Under the pieces are notes generated by a model. The model saw nothing but the letters and a program-made list of their open reading frames with translations, searched no databases and had not been told where the DNA came from. From positions 1 through 49,420 of the forward strand of contig CAJUQN010000017.1 in assembly GCA_910588625.1 (NCBI GenBank): a stretch of DNA of 49,420 nucleotides, written 5' to 3'. Within the stretch, counting starts at the first letter, position 1; each line of letters starts with the position of its first letter. This DNA is from an uncultured Oscillospiraceae bacterium. Its GTDB lineage: Bacteria; Bacillota; Clostridia; Oscillospirales; Oscillospiraceae. Below are positions 23,586-31,642 of the stretch, one piece after another. A program made the translations under genes and the position numbers.

Positions 23586-24047
23586 TTATTCCAGATATTT
23601 CTTCCGAATAAAGGAGGCGATGCCGTTGAGCCCACGGGCCAGTACCTCCGCTTCCTCCATCGTCATCGTCTCCACCGTAGCCTCCACCAGCTCCCGGTGG
23701 AAAGCGGTGTGGCGGGCGTCGGCCTCACGCCCCTTTTCGGTGGGATAGAGCCGGACGGAGCGCTTGTCGCTGCCGTCCCGGACCCGCTCCAGATAGCCCT
23801 TGGCCTCCAGCTGATTCACCGCCGTGGTGAGGGTGCCCGCCGTTACGTGCTGGGCGGCGGCGACGGCAGAGGAACGGTTATCCCGCTCCTGGTCCACTGC
23901 CCGGCACACCTCTTCAATGATGTGCATTTCCCGTACGGACAGGTCGGTGCAGCTCTCGGTGACGTAAATTTCCTCTGCCTTCAAAATGTCGTTGAACACC
24001 TCCACCAGAAAGGCGTTCAGCTCCTTTTTATAGTGGTCGTTCTCCAT
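23586..24047 (-). CDS. MarR family transcriptional regulator, possible FabT-like fatty-acid regulator
   Basis: 153 residues. A winged helix-turn-helix occupies the middle: LSVREMHIIEEVCRAVDQER, SSAVAAAQHVTAGTLTTAVN as recognition helix, then KGYLERVRDGSDKRSVRLYP as the wing. The start at 24047 follows GGAG. It lies 8 nt after degV in one operon. The operon promoter carries three TTTGAnnnTCAAA palindromes, the shape reported for FabT sites in lactic acid bacteria, and DegV proteins bind fatty acids. I infer that this MarR represses its own operon and senses acyl groups; this is untested. Confidence 0.88.
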   Translation of the reverse strand: MENDHYKKELNAFLVEVFNDILKAEEIYVTESCTDLSVREMHIIEEVCRAVDQERDNRSSAVAAAQHVTAGTLTTAVNQLEAKGYLERVRDGSDKRSVRLYPTEKGREADARHTAFHRELVEATVETMTMEEAEVLARGLNGIASFIRKKYLE

Positions 24048-24055
24048 GGTGCTCC

Positions 24056-24904
24056 TCACTCCGCCGCGATATAGGCCACGCCCACAGCGCCGGGACCTAC
24101 ATGGGTGCCGATGACCGCGCCAATGGAGCCCATGATGGGCTCCTGCTCCTGGGGGAGTACACCCTTCAGCGCCTCCATGCACCCGGGGACCCGCTCGGGG
24201 GAGTTGGAGTGCCCGTAAGCCACCAGCCGTCCCGGTTCTGCGGGAGCACTCTCGATATGCCGGGCAATCCACTCCAGGCCGGAGGGGATGGAGCGGGACT
24301 TGCCCATGGCTTCCACGGTGCCCTGACGGCCATCCACACCCACGATGGGCTTGATGCCCAGCAGGCCGCCCACGGCGGCGGTGGCGGCGGAGATGCGCCC
24401 GCCCTTCTTCAGGTAGGTCAGAGTGTCCACAATGGCCAGCAACTTGGTGCGCTGGGCCAGCTTCTCCACCGCCGCGGCGATTTCCGCGGCGGATAGGCCA
24501 CGGTCCCGCATACGGACCGCCTCCTCCACCAGCAGGGCCAGGGCGAAGGTGACAGTGTGGGAATCCACCACGTGGATTTCCCCGCCCTCCACCATGTCAC
24601 AGGCGATGCAGGCGGACTGGCACGTGCCGCTCAGCTCGGTGGACAGGAAGATACCCACGACCTGGTCCCCCTGGCCGGCGTACTTTTGGAACAGCTCCAG
24701 GAAATCGTCAGGATTCAGCTGGGAGGTGGTGGGCAACTCCTGGCTGGAGGTCAGGCGGGCAAAGAACTCCTCGCGGGTGATGTCGATGCCATCCAAAAAG
24801 CTCTCTTCTCCAAAAAATACCCGCATGGGGATCACGTCAATGTTCAGCTCCGCCGCCCGCTGGGCGCTGATATCGCTGGTGCCGTCGGTAATGATACGTA
24901 CCAC
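24056..24904 (-). CDS. DegV family fatty-acid-binding protein (FakB-like)
   Basis: About 282 residues. MVRIITDGTSDISAQRAAEL opens the DegV fold. Then come the conserved FFARLTSSQELPTTSQLNPD with its TSQ lipid-binding motif, GIFLSTELSGTCQSA, VDSHTVTFALALLV and LAIVDTLTYLKKGGRIS. FakB-type DegV proteins present exogenous fatty acid to the kinase FakA; no fakA is seen here. I choose GTG 24904 because it yields the family's usual MVRIITD start and stands 10 nt from AGAGGA; a TTG at 24913 is 1 nt from it. First gene of the degV-marR operon. Confidence 0.9.
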   Translation of the reverse strand: MVRIITDGTSDISAQRAAELNIDVIPMRVFFGEESFLDGIDITREEFFARLTSSQELPTTSQLNPDDFLELFQKYAGQGDQVVGIFLSTELSGTCQSACIACDMVEGGEIHVVDSHTVTFALALLVEEAVRMRDRGLSAAEIAAAVEKLAQRTKLLAIVDTLTYLKKGGRISAATAAVGGLLGIKPIVGVDGRQGTVEAMGKSRSIPSGLEWIARHIESAPAEPGRLVAYGHSNSPERVPGCMEALKGVLPQEQEPIMGSIGAVIGTHVGPGAVGVAYIAAE

Positions 24905-24927
24905 ATCAATCAAATCCTCTCAAAAAC

Positions 24928-25003
24928 TTTGAAAGTCAAATATTTTGATCTTCGAATCATTTGACTTTCAAAGTATCATAGACCTAGTCGCCCAATTTGT
25001 CAA
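24928..25003 (-). promoter_or_regulatory. degV-marR promoter with clustered MarR-type operators
   Basis: Minus strand TTGACA (24998-25003), 17-nt spacer, TATGAT (24975-24980). Just downstream lie a palindrome TTTGACTTTCAAA (24960-24972) at the expected transcript start and another, TTTGAAAGTCAAA (24928-24940). TCAAATATTTTGA (24936-24948) overlaps the latter. The outer two form a perfect 16-bp inverted repeat (24926-24941 and 24959-24974). Confidence 0.85.
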
Positions 25004-25035
25004 TTCCGGACCCACCAAAAAGGCGTGGAAAAAAA

Positions 25036-25068
25036 CCGCCGGATTGTGGTATTTCCACAACCCGGCGG
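25036..25068 (-). terminator. Terminator of the beta-glucuronidase operon
   Basis: CCGCCGG and CCGGCGG stems with an inner TTGTGG/CCACAA stem, followed on the minus strand by TTTTTTT. Confidence 0.92.
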
Positions 25069-25074
25069 CTTTGA

Positions 25075-26871
25075 TTATCCTTTATAGCCGAAATCCGGAA
25101 TTTTGTTCCAGCGCTGGCGGAAGTAATGCGCGGCCAGTTTGGGGCGGCGGTCTCGAGTCAGCAGACCCTTTTTGTTGCCGTCCACCCGCATAGGGCCCTG
25201 AATGGTGGCAAAATCGGCGAAGTTCCACACATGCTCACCGATGAAGAAAGGGCGCTTGTCCAGCTCCGCGTTCAGGCGGGAATAGTAGTCCATCTGGTAC
25301 TCTTCGCTGAACATCTCCCCGTTGGTGTTGTGGACGCCGGGGTAGGTGTCCGCACCATATTCGGTGAGCATCAGCGGCTTGCCGATCTCGGCCCAGAAGT
25401 CCAGCTCGGTGTTCAGCGCGTCACAGGCGGCGTCCAGGTCGCCACTCAGGTTGTACCAGCCGTAATAGCGGTTTACACAGCACACGTCCATGGTCCGGGT
25501 GACAATATCCTTTGTGTAGTCGTTCTGACAGCACACCAGAGTGACGGGGCGGTCTTGGGGGTCGCACTCGTGGGCCAGCTCATAGAGCGGACGGAAGTAG
25601 TCATAAGCCGCCTGGGGGAAGTGCTCCGTATCCGGCTCGTTGGCAATGGACCACATCACTACACAGGGGTGATTCTTGTCCCGGTCGATCATGTCCCGGA
25701 TCACGTCCCCGTGGTGGCCCTTGAGGCGCATGACTTCGTAGGGATTCTGCGCTCCGCCTGCGTTGATGCCCACGGCAGGCACTTCATCGATGACCACGAT
25801 GCCCTCCCGGTCGCACAGGTCGTACATCTCCTCGGCGTAGGGGTAGTGGCTGGTGCGGAAGGAGTTGGCTCCCAGCCAGCGGATGAGGGATATGTCCTTC
25901 ACGTTCAGGCACTGGTCCAGGCCGCGGCCGTGGAAGAAGCTGTCCTCATGCTTGCCAAAGCCCTTGAAATAAAAGGGCTTTCCGTTGATGAGGAACTTAT
26001 CCCCCTCCACCTTCACAGTGCGGATGCCAAAGGACACCTCATACAAATCGTCATTCTGGAAGGTGACCTCGGCCCGGTAGAGGTAAGGCGCACCGGGATT
26101 CCAGCGCTTGGCGTTGAGGATGGTGATCCGCCCCTTGGCTCCGGTGGCGAAGCCCACCGCCCGGCCCCGGTGGTCCAGGATGGTCACCCGGATCTCTCCC
26201 TTGCCTTCTGTCTCCACGGCGTAGTCCACGACGCCGTTCTCGCCATCCACGCCTGGGGCAATGGAGATGTCCTTGATGTAGTCCCAGGGCGTGGTGTAGA
26301 GCGTCACAGGCCGGGTAATGCCCGCGTAGTTGAAAAAGTCGAAATTCGGCCGGTTCTGGGGCTTACAGCGGGTCTTGGCCAGCTCAATGGAGGGGATGCC
26401 AGGGTTGTCCGAGCCGAAGAAGGCCACGCCTCCCTCGTTTCCCACGGGGAGAGTGGAGAAGTCCACCCGGTTGTCTACCGCCACGGTGAGACGGTGTTCC
26501 CCCGACATGGAATAGTCCGTCAGCTCAAACTCAAAGGGCAGGAAGCCCCCCTTGTGCTCCCCCAGGAAGTAGTCATCGATCCACACTTGGGCGGCGTGGG
26601 TCACCGCGCCAAAGCGCAGCCACAACCGCTGCCCTATCACCTGCTCGGGGATGGTGATGGTGCGCTGGTACACCGCCCAGCCATAGTGGGCGCGGAGATT
26701 CACGTCGTCTTTCTGGTCGTTGTAGGAGGCGGGCACCGCCATGGTCATAGGCTCCGGCAGAGGGCCGCTGACCCATTCATGAGGCCACTGGTCCGCCCCG
26801 GCGGTCTGGAAGTCCCACACGCCCCCCAGGTCAAAAACCATCCGGGACCTGCTCAGCTTTGGATAAAGCAT
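25075..26871 (-). CDS. uidA: Beta-glucuronidase (GH2)
   Basis: A 598-residue cytosolic GH2 enzyme (no signal peptide) that releases glucuronic acid from glucuronides. The N-terminal sugar-binding domain (GVWDFQTAG, WLRFGAVTHAAQVWIDDYFL) leads to an Ig-like domain and the TIM barrel (from about residue 300). The acid/base Glu is in MWSIANEPDTEHF (about 410) and the nucleophile Glu in LTEYGADTYPG (about 503). RVDGNKKG (about 563) is the Asn-Lys motif that reads the glucuronate carboxylate, separating it from beta-galactosidases. The loop after VPAVGINAGGAQNP is shorter than in the E. coli enzyme, so it belongs to a reduced-loop class. It lies 3 nt after the GH78-like gene. Confidence 0.93.
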   Translation of the reverse strand: MLYPKLSRSRMVFDLGGVWDFQTAGADQWPHEWVSGPLPEPMTMAVPASYNDQKDDVNLRAHYGWAVYQRTITIPEQVIGQRLWLRFGAVTHAAQVWIDDYFLGEHKGGFLPFEFELTDYSMSGEHRLTVAVDNRVDFSTLPVGNEGGVAFFGSDNPGIPSIELAKTRCKPQNRPNFDFFNYAGITRPVTLYTTPWDYIKDISIAPGVDGENGVVDYAVETEGKGEIRVTILDHRGRAVGFATGAKGRITILNAKRWNPGAPYLYRAEVTFQNDDLYEVSFGIRTVKVEGDKFLINGKPFYFKGFGKHEDSFFHGRGLDQCLNVKDISLIRWLGANSFRTSHYPYAEEMYDLCDREGIVVIDEVPAVGINAGGAQNPYEVMRLKGHHGDVIRDMIDRDKNHPCVVMWSIANEPDTEHFPQAAYDYFRPLYELAHECDPQDRPVTLVCCQNDYTKDIVTRTMDVCCVNRYYGWYNLSGDLDAACDALNTELDFWAEIGKPLMLTEYGADTYPGVHNTNGEMFSEEYQMDYYSRLNAELDKRPFFIGEHVWNFADFATIQGPMRVDGNKKGLLTRDRRPKLAAHYFRQRWNKIPDFGYKG

Positions 26872-26874
26872 CGT

Positions 26875-29034
26875 TTATTCCTCTTTTCTATTTTCGTTCC
26901 TGGGCTGGACCACCAACGCGGCCCGCCAGATCTCCTGCCTGACAGTCAAAAGCTGACTGCGCAGGGGTACCTGCAAAGCAAAATCGTCCAGCTTCCCCGG
27001 CAGGTGTGGCTCGAAATGGAAGCCCCCCGGCGCGTCCGGGTCAGGCCGCAGACCCGCCAGCTCCTCGATGATGATGGGGATGGCCCCGCTGGCCCAGGGG
27101 TGGCACAGACTGGTGTTCCATTTCTGGCTCTTACCCCAGGCCTCAAAGCAGGCCGTAGCTCCCTCCCGTAGCATATTGCGCCAGCCGTACTCATCCCTCC
27201 GGGTCAGCAGGCGGTAGAGAATGTCATACTTCCCCAGCCGTCCCAGGCTCCGTAGAGCAAAGTACATGGGCAGCGGCCCGCAGACCCGCCCCGGCGTCAG
27301 CAACAGCTTCTCGTAGGCCGTTGAGCCCTCCGGCGGCATGAGCCCGAAACAGGCGGCATACAGGTTGGCGTGGATAGAGCAATGGGCGCTCTCCTCACTG
27401 TCGGCAAACAGGCGCTGATCAGACCGCCAGAACGCCCGACGGAACGCCCGGCCCACCCGGCCGGACGTCATCATCCGGGAGATGCCAAGAATCCGCTCCA
27501 TTTTCTCCTTCATCAGCAGGAAACCGTACCACAGAGCGTTGATGACGTTGTGGCACCCCTCCCCCACCTCGGGGCGTGTCAGGGGAAAGTCGTAATCGTC
27601 CCGCATCGTTTCCGGCCAGTCCACCATGTTCCAGGCGTGGGTGACGTTTTCCAAAAGACCATCGGAGCGCTGATAGCTGCCGAAACAGGCCGCGGTCTCC
27701 TTCACGGTAGGGTAGCACTCCCACAAAAATTCTCTGTCGCTGGTAAAATCGTAGTCCGTCAACGCCAGGGCCGGGAACAGCAGGGAGTAATCGGCGATCT
27801 CCTGCATCAGCGCCCCCGGAGCCACCGCCAGTAGAGAGGGCGCCACCCGCCCAGACACGATGAAATCCCGGGCACATTTGCGCAAAAGGTCTGTTTTCCC
27901 CGTCAACCACACCTGAGACCGGGCCGTGATGACCGCGTCCCCCAGATACTGCCCCTTTTCCCGGCTGGCGCAGTCCAGATAGCCCTCCTGGCAGCAGGCG
28001 CGGACAGCGTTTTTGCAGATTTGGAAAATATCCTCCAGCTCGTCCCGCCGGCAGGACAGCGTACAAAGACTGTCGTCCATGGGATAATGCCGCTCCCAGA
28101 CCCAGCACTCGGCCAGCTTGGGACCAGCCTCCAACCCCAGCACCTCTACATAACGAAACGCCTTATAATCAAACTGATGGAGGGTACTCTTCCCCCTCCC
28201 CAGCGTCCAAATCTCCTCATAGCGGCACCCGCACCGCATATCGTACCGGACCCGGCCTGTCCCGTCCAGCTCCTCCCCAAAGCGGAGGATGAGCTTGTCC
28301 CCTTTCCTCCCCTTGACTACGGCATGGAGTGTCCCCACCCGCTCGCGGCCAAAATCCAGCAGGACGCCGCCAGGAATGGAATCACTGGACACGGCCTCCG
28401 CCCTGCCCCGCCACAGCTCAACAGCGGGCTGAGAGACCAACCGGTAATCTGCCCACTGCGCCGGAACCAGACGGCCCCAGCCGCTGTCGTCAAACTTCGG
28501 TCTCTCCCAGCCCTCAGGCCATTGACGGCTGTCGAAATTCTCCAGGAACTGAGTGTCATAGCCCGCAGTCTCGCCGGAATAGGCGGTGCAGATTTGATAC
28601 CGCCAGCTTTCATCACACCAAGCGATCTCTTTGCCCTTCTGGACTATCACCGCCCATACGCCAAAGCGCCCGTCCCCGCTGTTCCAGGCCCGGTTTATCA
28701 ACCCCTGATAGTAGAGGTGAAGGGCCACAGTGACAGCCCGCCCCCCCTTCACGGGGTACTCCTGATAGTTGTAGTGGTCATGATAAGCAGGCGCCGGCCC
28801 CTGCCCCAGCCACTTGCCATCCAGCCAGGCGTGGTAATAGTCATCGGCGCTGAGCCGCAGGACGCAGGGCCCCGGCGGAAGCTCCACCCGCCCCCGCACC
28901 AGCACATGGAGGTTTTGGGGCGCGCCTGTTTTTGGCAGGGCGCACGTATCCCGCTCCCGATGAAATACGTTGATCTGCCGGACCTCATCCCACTCCGGAA
29001 TGGTCATCCAGCCACCCGGGTTATTGCCTGTCAT
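26875..29034 (-). CDS. GH78-like alpha-L-rhamnosidase family protein
   Basis: About 719 residues. A beta-sandwich region comes first (LRLSADDYYHAWLDGKWLGQ, FDDSGWGRLVPAQW), then an Ig-like part and an (alpha/alpha)6 barrel. The barrel holds the family motif region YLDCASREKGQYLGDAVITA, where GH78 enzymes carry the general acid, and WNTSLCHPWASGAIPIIIEE near the end. It has no signal peptide, so it acts in the cytosol. ATG 29034 stands 8 nt after AGGAGG; the GTG at 29043 overlaps that site. Coupled to the beta-glucuronidase gene, it may trim rhamnose from plant glycosides or act on unsaturated sugar products. The exact substrate is inferred. Confidence 0.82.
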   Translation of the reverse strand: MTGNNPGGWMTIPEWDEVRQINVFHRERDTCALPKTGAPQNLHVLVRGRVELPPGPCVLRLSADDYYHAWLDGKWLGQGPAPAYHDHYNYQEYPVKGGRAVTVALHLYYQGLINRAWNSGDGRFGVWAVIVQKGKEIAWCDESWRYQICTAYSGETAGYDTQFLENFDSRQWPEGWERPKFDDSGWGRLVPAQWADYRLVSQPAVELWRGRAEAVSSDSIPGGVLLDFGRERVGTLHAVVKGRKGDKLILRFGEELDGTGRVRYDMRCGCRYEEIWTLGRGKSTLHQFDYKAFRYVEVLGLEAGPKLAECWVWERHYPMDDSLCTLSCRRDELEDIFQICKNAVRACCQEGYLDCASREKGQYLGDAVITARSQVWLTGKTDLLRKCARDFIVSGRVAPSLLAVAPGALMQEIADYSLLFPALALTDYDFTSDREFLWECYPTVKETAACFGSYQRSDGLLENVTHAWNMVDWPETMRDDYDFPLTRPEVGEGCHNVINALWYGFLLMKEKMERILGISRMMTSGRVGRAFRRAFWRSDQRLFADSEESAHCSIHANLYAACFGLMPPEGSTAYEKLLLTPGRVCGPLPMYFALRSLGRLGKYDILYRLLTRRDEYGWRNMLREGATACFEAWGKSQKWNTSLCHPWASGAIPIIIEELAGLRPDPDAPGGFHFEPHLPGKLDDFALQVPLRSQLLTVRQEIWRAALVVQPRNENRKEE

Positions 29035-29055
29035 CGGCCCCACCTCCTTTCGTTC

Positions 29056-29084
29056 ATTATAAGCGCTGGAGCTCCAAACAGCAA
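29056..29084 (-). promoter_or_regulatory. Promoter of the GH78-like/uidA operon
   Basis: Minus strand TTGCTG (29079-29084), 17-nt spacer, TATAAT (29056-29061). The spacer holds the palindrome TGGAGCTCCA (29067-29076), a possible operator for the nearby LacI protein. Confidence 0.7.
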
Positions 29085-29159
29085 TACAAAATATTGAGAA
29101 TTACATATACTTTTGCACGGCACAGTGATAAAAAGAAACCGCGGCGGCCCCACGGTCTC

Positions 29160-29250
29160 TCAATATCCCACAGCCCCAACCAGGAACATAAATCCTGTGC
29201 CGATGGCCAGATAAATCCCCACCAGGGGCAGGAAATATCGGAATCGATCA
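29160..29250 (-). pseudogene. C-terminal remnant of a membrane protein, possibly a transporter
   Basis: The minus strand reads RFRYFLPLVGIYLAIGTGFM and then FLVGAVGY before TGA. This is one hydrophobic segment with a short end, and no start is present. It lies between the LacI gene and the glycosidase operon, where a sugar transporter gene would be expected. The identity is a guess from context. Confidence 0.3.
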
Positions 29251-29307
29251 GGCCGTGGGCAATGGGGCGGCTGGCGCTCTGCTCTGAATTTTATTCCGTC
29301 CCATAGA

Positions 29308-30321
29308 TCAGGCACGAACGGGTCCAGTGCTGTCCCGGATCACCAGAGACGGCTTAAAAACCTGCCGCGGCTGAACCCCGCCCTTCTGCTCAATGAGGGA
29401 AATGGCCAGTTCTACGGCGGCCTTCCCCAAATCCGTCATAGGGATGTGGAGAGTGGTCAAGCCCCGGTCCGGATAACGGCTAAAATACAGGTCGTCATGG
29501 CCCACCACCGAGACATCTCCCGGTACCGACAGGCCCTGGCGTTTCAGCACGTTGATCACCCCGATGGCCATATAATCGCTGGCACACCACAAGGCTGTGG
29601 GCAGCTCACCCTGCTCCAGAAGCTGTTCCACCGCCTCTTTTCCGGCCTGCATCGTATTGGCGGCGTCTCCCGTTTGTACGATCTGGGGGATGAGGCCCCG
29701 GCGCTCCATCGCCTCAGAAAACCCTTCCTCTTTTTGCTGGATCGTAAGATTCTCCGGCTCATAGCTCAACAGGGCGATGCGCTTATGTCCCAGGCCGGTC
29801 AGATGCTCCACCGCCACCTCCGCACTGTGGCGGTAGTCGCACACCAGGGCAAAGTTCTCCTCCTGGCTAATTTTGCCGCCGATGAAAATGACGGGCGTGG
29901 GGCCGCAGGCCGCCTTGATGTGGGACACATCATTGGTGCAGGAGGCCACAATGATGACCCCCACCTGGTTACCCACCATCATGCGGCAGTGCCAGGCCTC
30001 CAAATCTCTGCGGCGGTGGCTGCTGCCCAGCATGACGCAGTAGCCTAGCTCCGCCGCCGCCGCACTGACCTCATTGAAAATATAGTCATAGGCCGTGTTG
30101 TCCCCCATGGCGGGAACCATCATGCCGATGGTGCTGGTACGCTTGAGATATAGGTTTCGGGCGGCCAAGTTGGGGGTATAGCCCAACTCCTCAGCAATCT
30201 TTTTCACTCGCTCCTTGGTGGCGGCAGAAATATCCGGCGCGTCCCGCAATGCCTTGGACACCGCCACATGGGACAGCCCTGCCATCTGTCCGATGGTTTT
30301 TAATGTCGGTCGGTTTGGCAT
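29308..30321 (-). CDS. LacI family transcriptional regulator
   Basis: 337 residues. The N-terminal HTH and hinge (TLKTIGQMAGLSHVAVSKAL, YTPNLAARNL) are followed by a periplasmic-binding-like sugar domain (TIGMMVPAMGDNTAYDYIFN, GHKRIALLSYEPENLTIQQK, DVSVVGHDDLYFSRYPDRGL). The start at 30321 has GGAGG upstream; upstream in-frame codons add a non-conserved extension. It probably controls the adjacent glycosidase operon in response to a glucuronide or rhamnoside. Its promoter contains a palindrome that could be its own operator. Confidence 0.93.
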   Translation of the reverse strand: MPNRPTLKTIGQMAGLSHVAVSKALRDAPDISAATKERVKKIAEELGYTPNLAARNLYLKRTSTIGMMVPAMGDNTAYDYIFNEVSAAAAELGYCVMLGSSHRRRDLEAWHCRMMVGNQVGVIIVASCTNDVSHIKAACGPTPVIFIGGKISQEENFALVCDYRHSAEVAVEHLTGLGHKRIALLSYEPENLTIQQKEEGFSEAMERRGLIPQIVQTGDAANTMQAGKEAVEQLLEQGELPTALWCASDYMAIGVINVLKRQGLSVPGDVSVVGHDDLYFSRYPDRGLTTLHIPMTDLGKAAVELAISLIEQKGGVQPRQVFKPSLVIRDSTGPVRA

Positions 30322-30396
30322 CTCTGCCACCTCCGGAATTCGTTCAGTATGAGCCCATATGATAATTTCTAAGGGCTGCATATGATTTCTTTTGCT

Positions 30397-30425
30397 ATTA
30401 TAGCCTAGTTTTCACGAAAACACAA
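30397..30425 (-). promoter_or_regulatory. lacI-type gene promoter with internal palindrome
   Basis: Minus strand TTGTGT (30420-30425), 17-nt spacer, TATAAT (30397-30402). GTTTTCACGAAAAC (30408-30421) fills the spacer and is a likely operator for autoregulation. Confidence 0.7.
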
Positions 30426-30442
30426 GACATTCCCCGGTTTCT

Positions 30443-30467
30443 AGCGGTAAAAACAGTTTTTACCGCT
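30443..30467. promoter_or_regulatory. 25-bp palindrome between divergent genes
   Basis: AGCGGTAAAAAC and GTTTTTACCGCT flank a single A, with no mismatch. It sits about 20 nt upstream of the lacI -35 box and 65 nt upstream of the exchanger promoter. It may be a shared operator; as a terminator it would serve no obvious upstream transcript. Confidence 0.55.
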
Positions 30468-30532
30468 TTGTTCCCTTCTTTTTTCAAATTCTCGGCCTAC
30501 TGACAAGATACAGCCATACCATCATACAGGCA

Positions 30533-30562
30533 TTGACAAACCAGGGGAAAAGTGGTTAAACT
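30533..30562 (+). promoter_or_regulatory. Probable promoter of the cation exchanger gene
   Basis: TTGACA (30533-30538), 18-nt spacer, TAAACT (30557-30562). The leader to the ATG at 30640 is about 70 nt. Confidence 0.6.
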
Positions 30563-30639
30563 ATAGTTGAATTGATATGCCTGTTTACTGCAGAGCCTGA
30601 CCCCGGCCAACTACAGCTGAGGTCCTGGGAGGTATTTCC

Positions 30640-31611
30640 ATGATCGTTCCGATTCTTCTGTTCGCCGTGGGTCTGGTCTTTCTCATCAAGGGCGGCGACT
30701 GGTTTGTGGACGGCGCCACCGGCATTGCCCGGCGGTTCAGCCTGCCCGAGCTGCTCATCGGCGCCACAGTGGTGTCCATCGGCACCACTCTGCCCGAAGT
30801 AATGGTATCCACTACCTCCGCCCTGTCCGGCCACGGCGAGATCGCTTATGGCAACGCCATCGGCTCCGTCATCTGCAACACTGCGCTGATTGCGGCCATC
30901 ACGGTGGCCGTCCGCCCCGGCAGGGTGGACCCCAAGTCCCTGCGCCTGCCGGTGGCCTTCTTCTTCACTGCTGCCGCTATTTACGCCGGAATCGCTTACA
31001 CCACCGGCTACTTCAGCCAGATCTCCGGGTTTATCCTGCTGGCTATGTTTTTGGCCTACATGATTGCGACGGTGTGGCAGATGAAATCTGGTTCTGGCTC
31101 CAAGCCCCACGCGCCAGCGGAATCCCGGGCCGTGGAGAATTCCATGCTCAAGGACGTCATCCTGCTCATCGTGGGGGCCGCCTTCATCGCCGTGGGGGCC
31201 GATCTGCTGGTGGACAACGGCACCCTCATCGCCCAGGCCCTAGGTGTGCCGGAGTCGGTGATCGCCCTCACCCTTGTGGCGCTGGGTACGTCTCTGCCGG
31301 AGCTGGTCACCGCCATCACCTCCCTGCTCAAGGGCCACGGCGCACTGTCCCTGGGCAACGTCATCGGGGCCAACCTCTTTAATCTGGTGCTTGTGTCCGG
31401 TGTATCGGTGTCGCTGGCACCTTTCTCCATCCCTCAGAACTCCACGATTGCGGGACACAACGCTTCGCTGGTCATGGATATTCCGGTCATGCTTTTCGCC
31501 ATGGGTTTTCTCACCATACCCGCCCTCCTGCGGGGTAAGCTGAGCCGGTTCCAGGGTGTTGTACTCCTGCTGATCTATGCGGCGTTCTGTTTCATCCAAT
31601 TCACCATCTGA
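30640..31611 (+). CDS. Calcium/sodium antiporter, YrbG family (CaCA superfamily)
   Basis: A 323-residue inner-membrane exchanger with ten predicted helices in two inverted halves. Each half has the CaCA alpha-repeat: GATVVSIGTTLPEVMVSTTS with GNAIGSVICN in the first, and LTLVALGTSLPELVTAITSL with GNVIGANLFN in the second. The acidic Glu residues that bind cation are present in both. A short hydrophilic loop (KSGSGSKPHAPAESRAVEN) joins the halves. GGAGG precedes the ATG. The gene ends 31 nt before the next gene, so the two may be co-transcribed. Confidence 0.93.
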   Translation: MIVPILLFAVGLVFLIKGGDWFVDGATGIARRFSLPELLIGATVVSIGTTLPEVMVSTTSALSGHGEIAYGNAIGSVICNTALIAAITVAVRPGRVDPKSLRLPVAFFFTAAAIYAGIAYTTGYFSQISGFILLAMFLAYMIATVWQMKSGSGSKPHAPAESRAVENSMLKDVILLIVGAAFIAVGADLLVDNGTLIAQALGVPESVIALTLVALGTSLPELVTAITSLLKGHGALSLGNVIGANLFNLVLVSGVSVSLAPFSIPQNSTIAGHNASLVMDIPVMLFAMGFLTIPALLRGKLSRFQGVVLLLIYAAFCFIQFTI

Positions 31612-31642
31612 CTGGGGCGCTATGCCCAAGGAGGTATTTCCC

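Noticed and set aside
25126..27171. Long open frame of 681 codons on the plus strand
   Set aside because: It is the antisense of the beta-glucuronidase gene and the end of the GH78-like gene. The protein is rich in V, H, G and L without any domain, as expected opposite GC-rich coding DNA.
28021..29097. Plus-strand open frame of 358 codons
   Set aside because: Antisense of the GH78-like gene and its promoter; proline-rich with no motif.
30380..30640. Metal riboswitch (yybP-ykoY type) before the cation exchanger gene
   Set aside because: The leader after the predicted promoter is only about 70 nt and lacks the conserved loops. The 25-bp palindrome lies upstream of the promoter.
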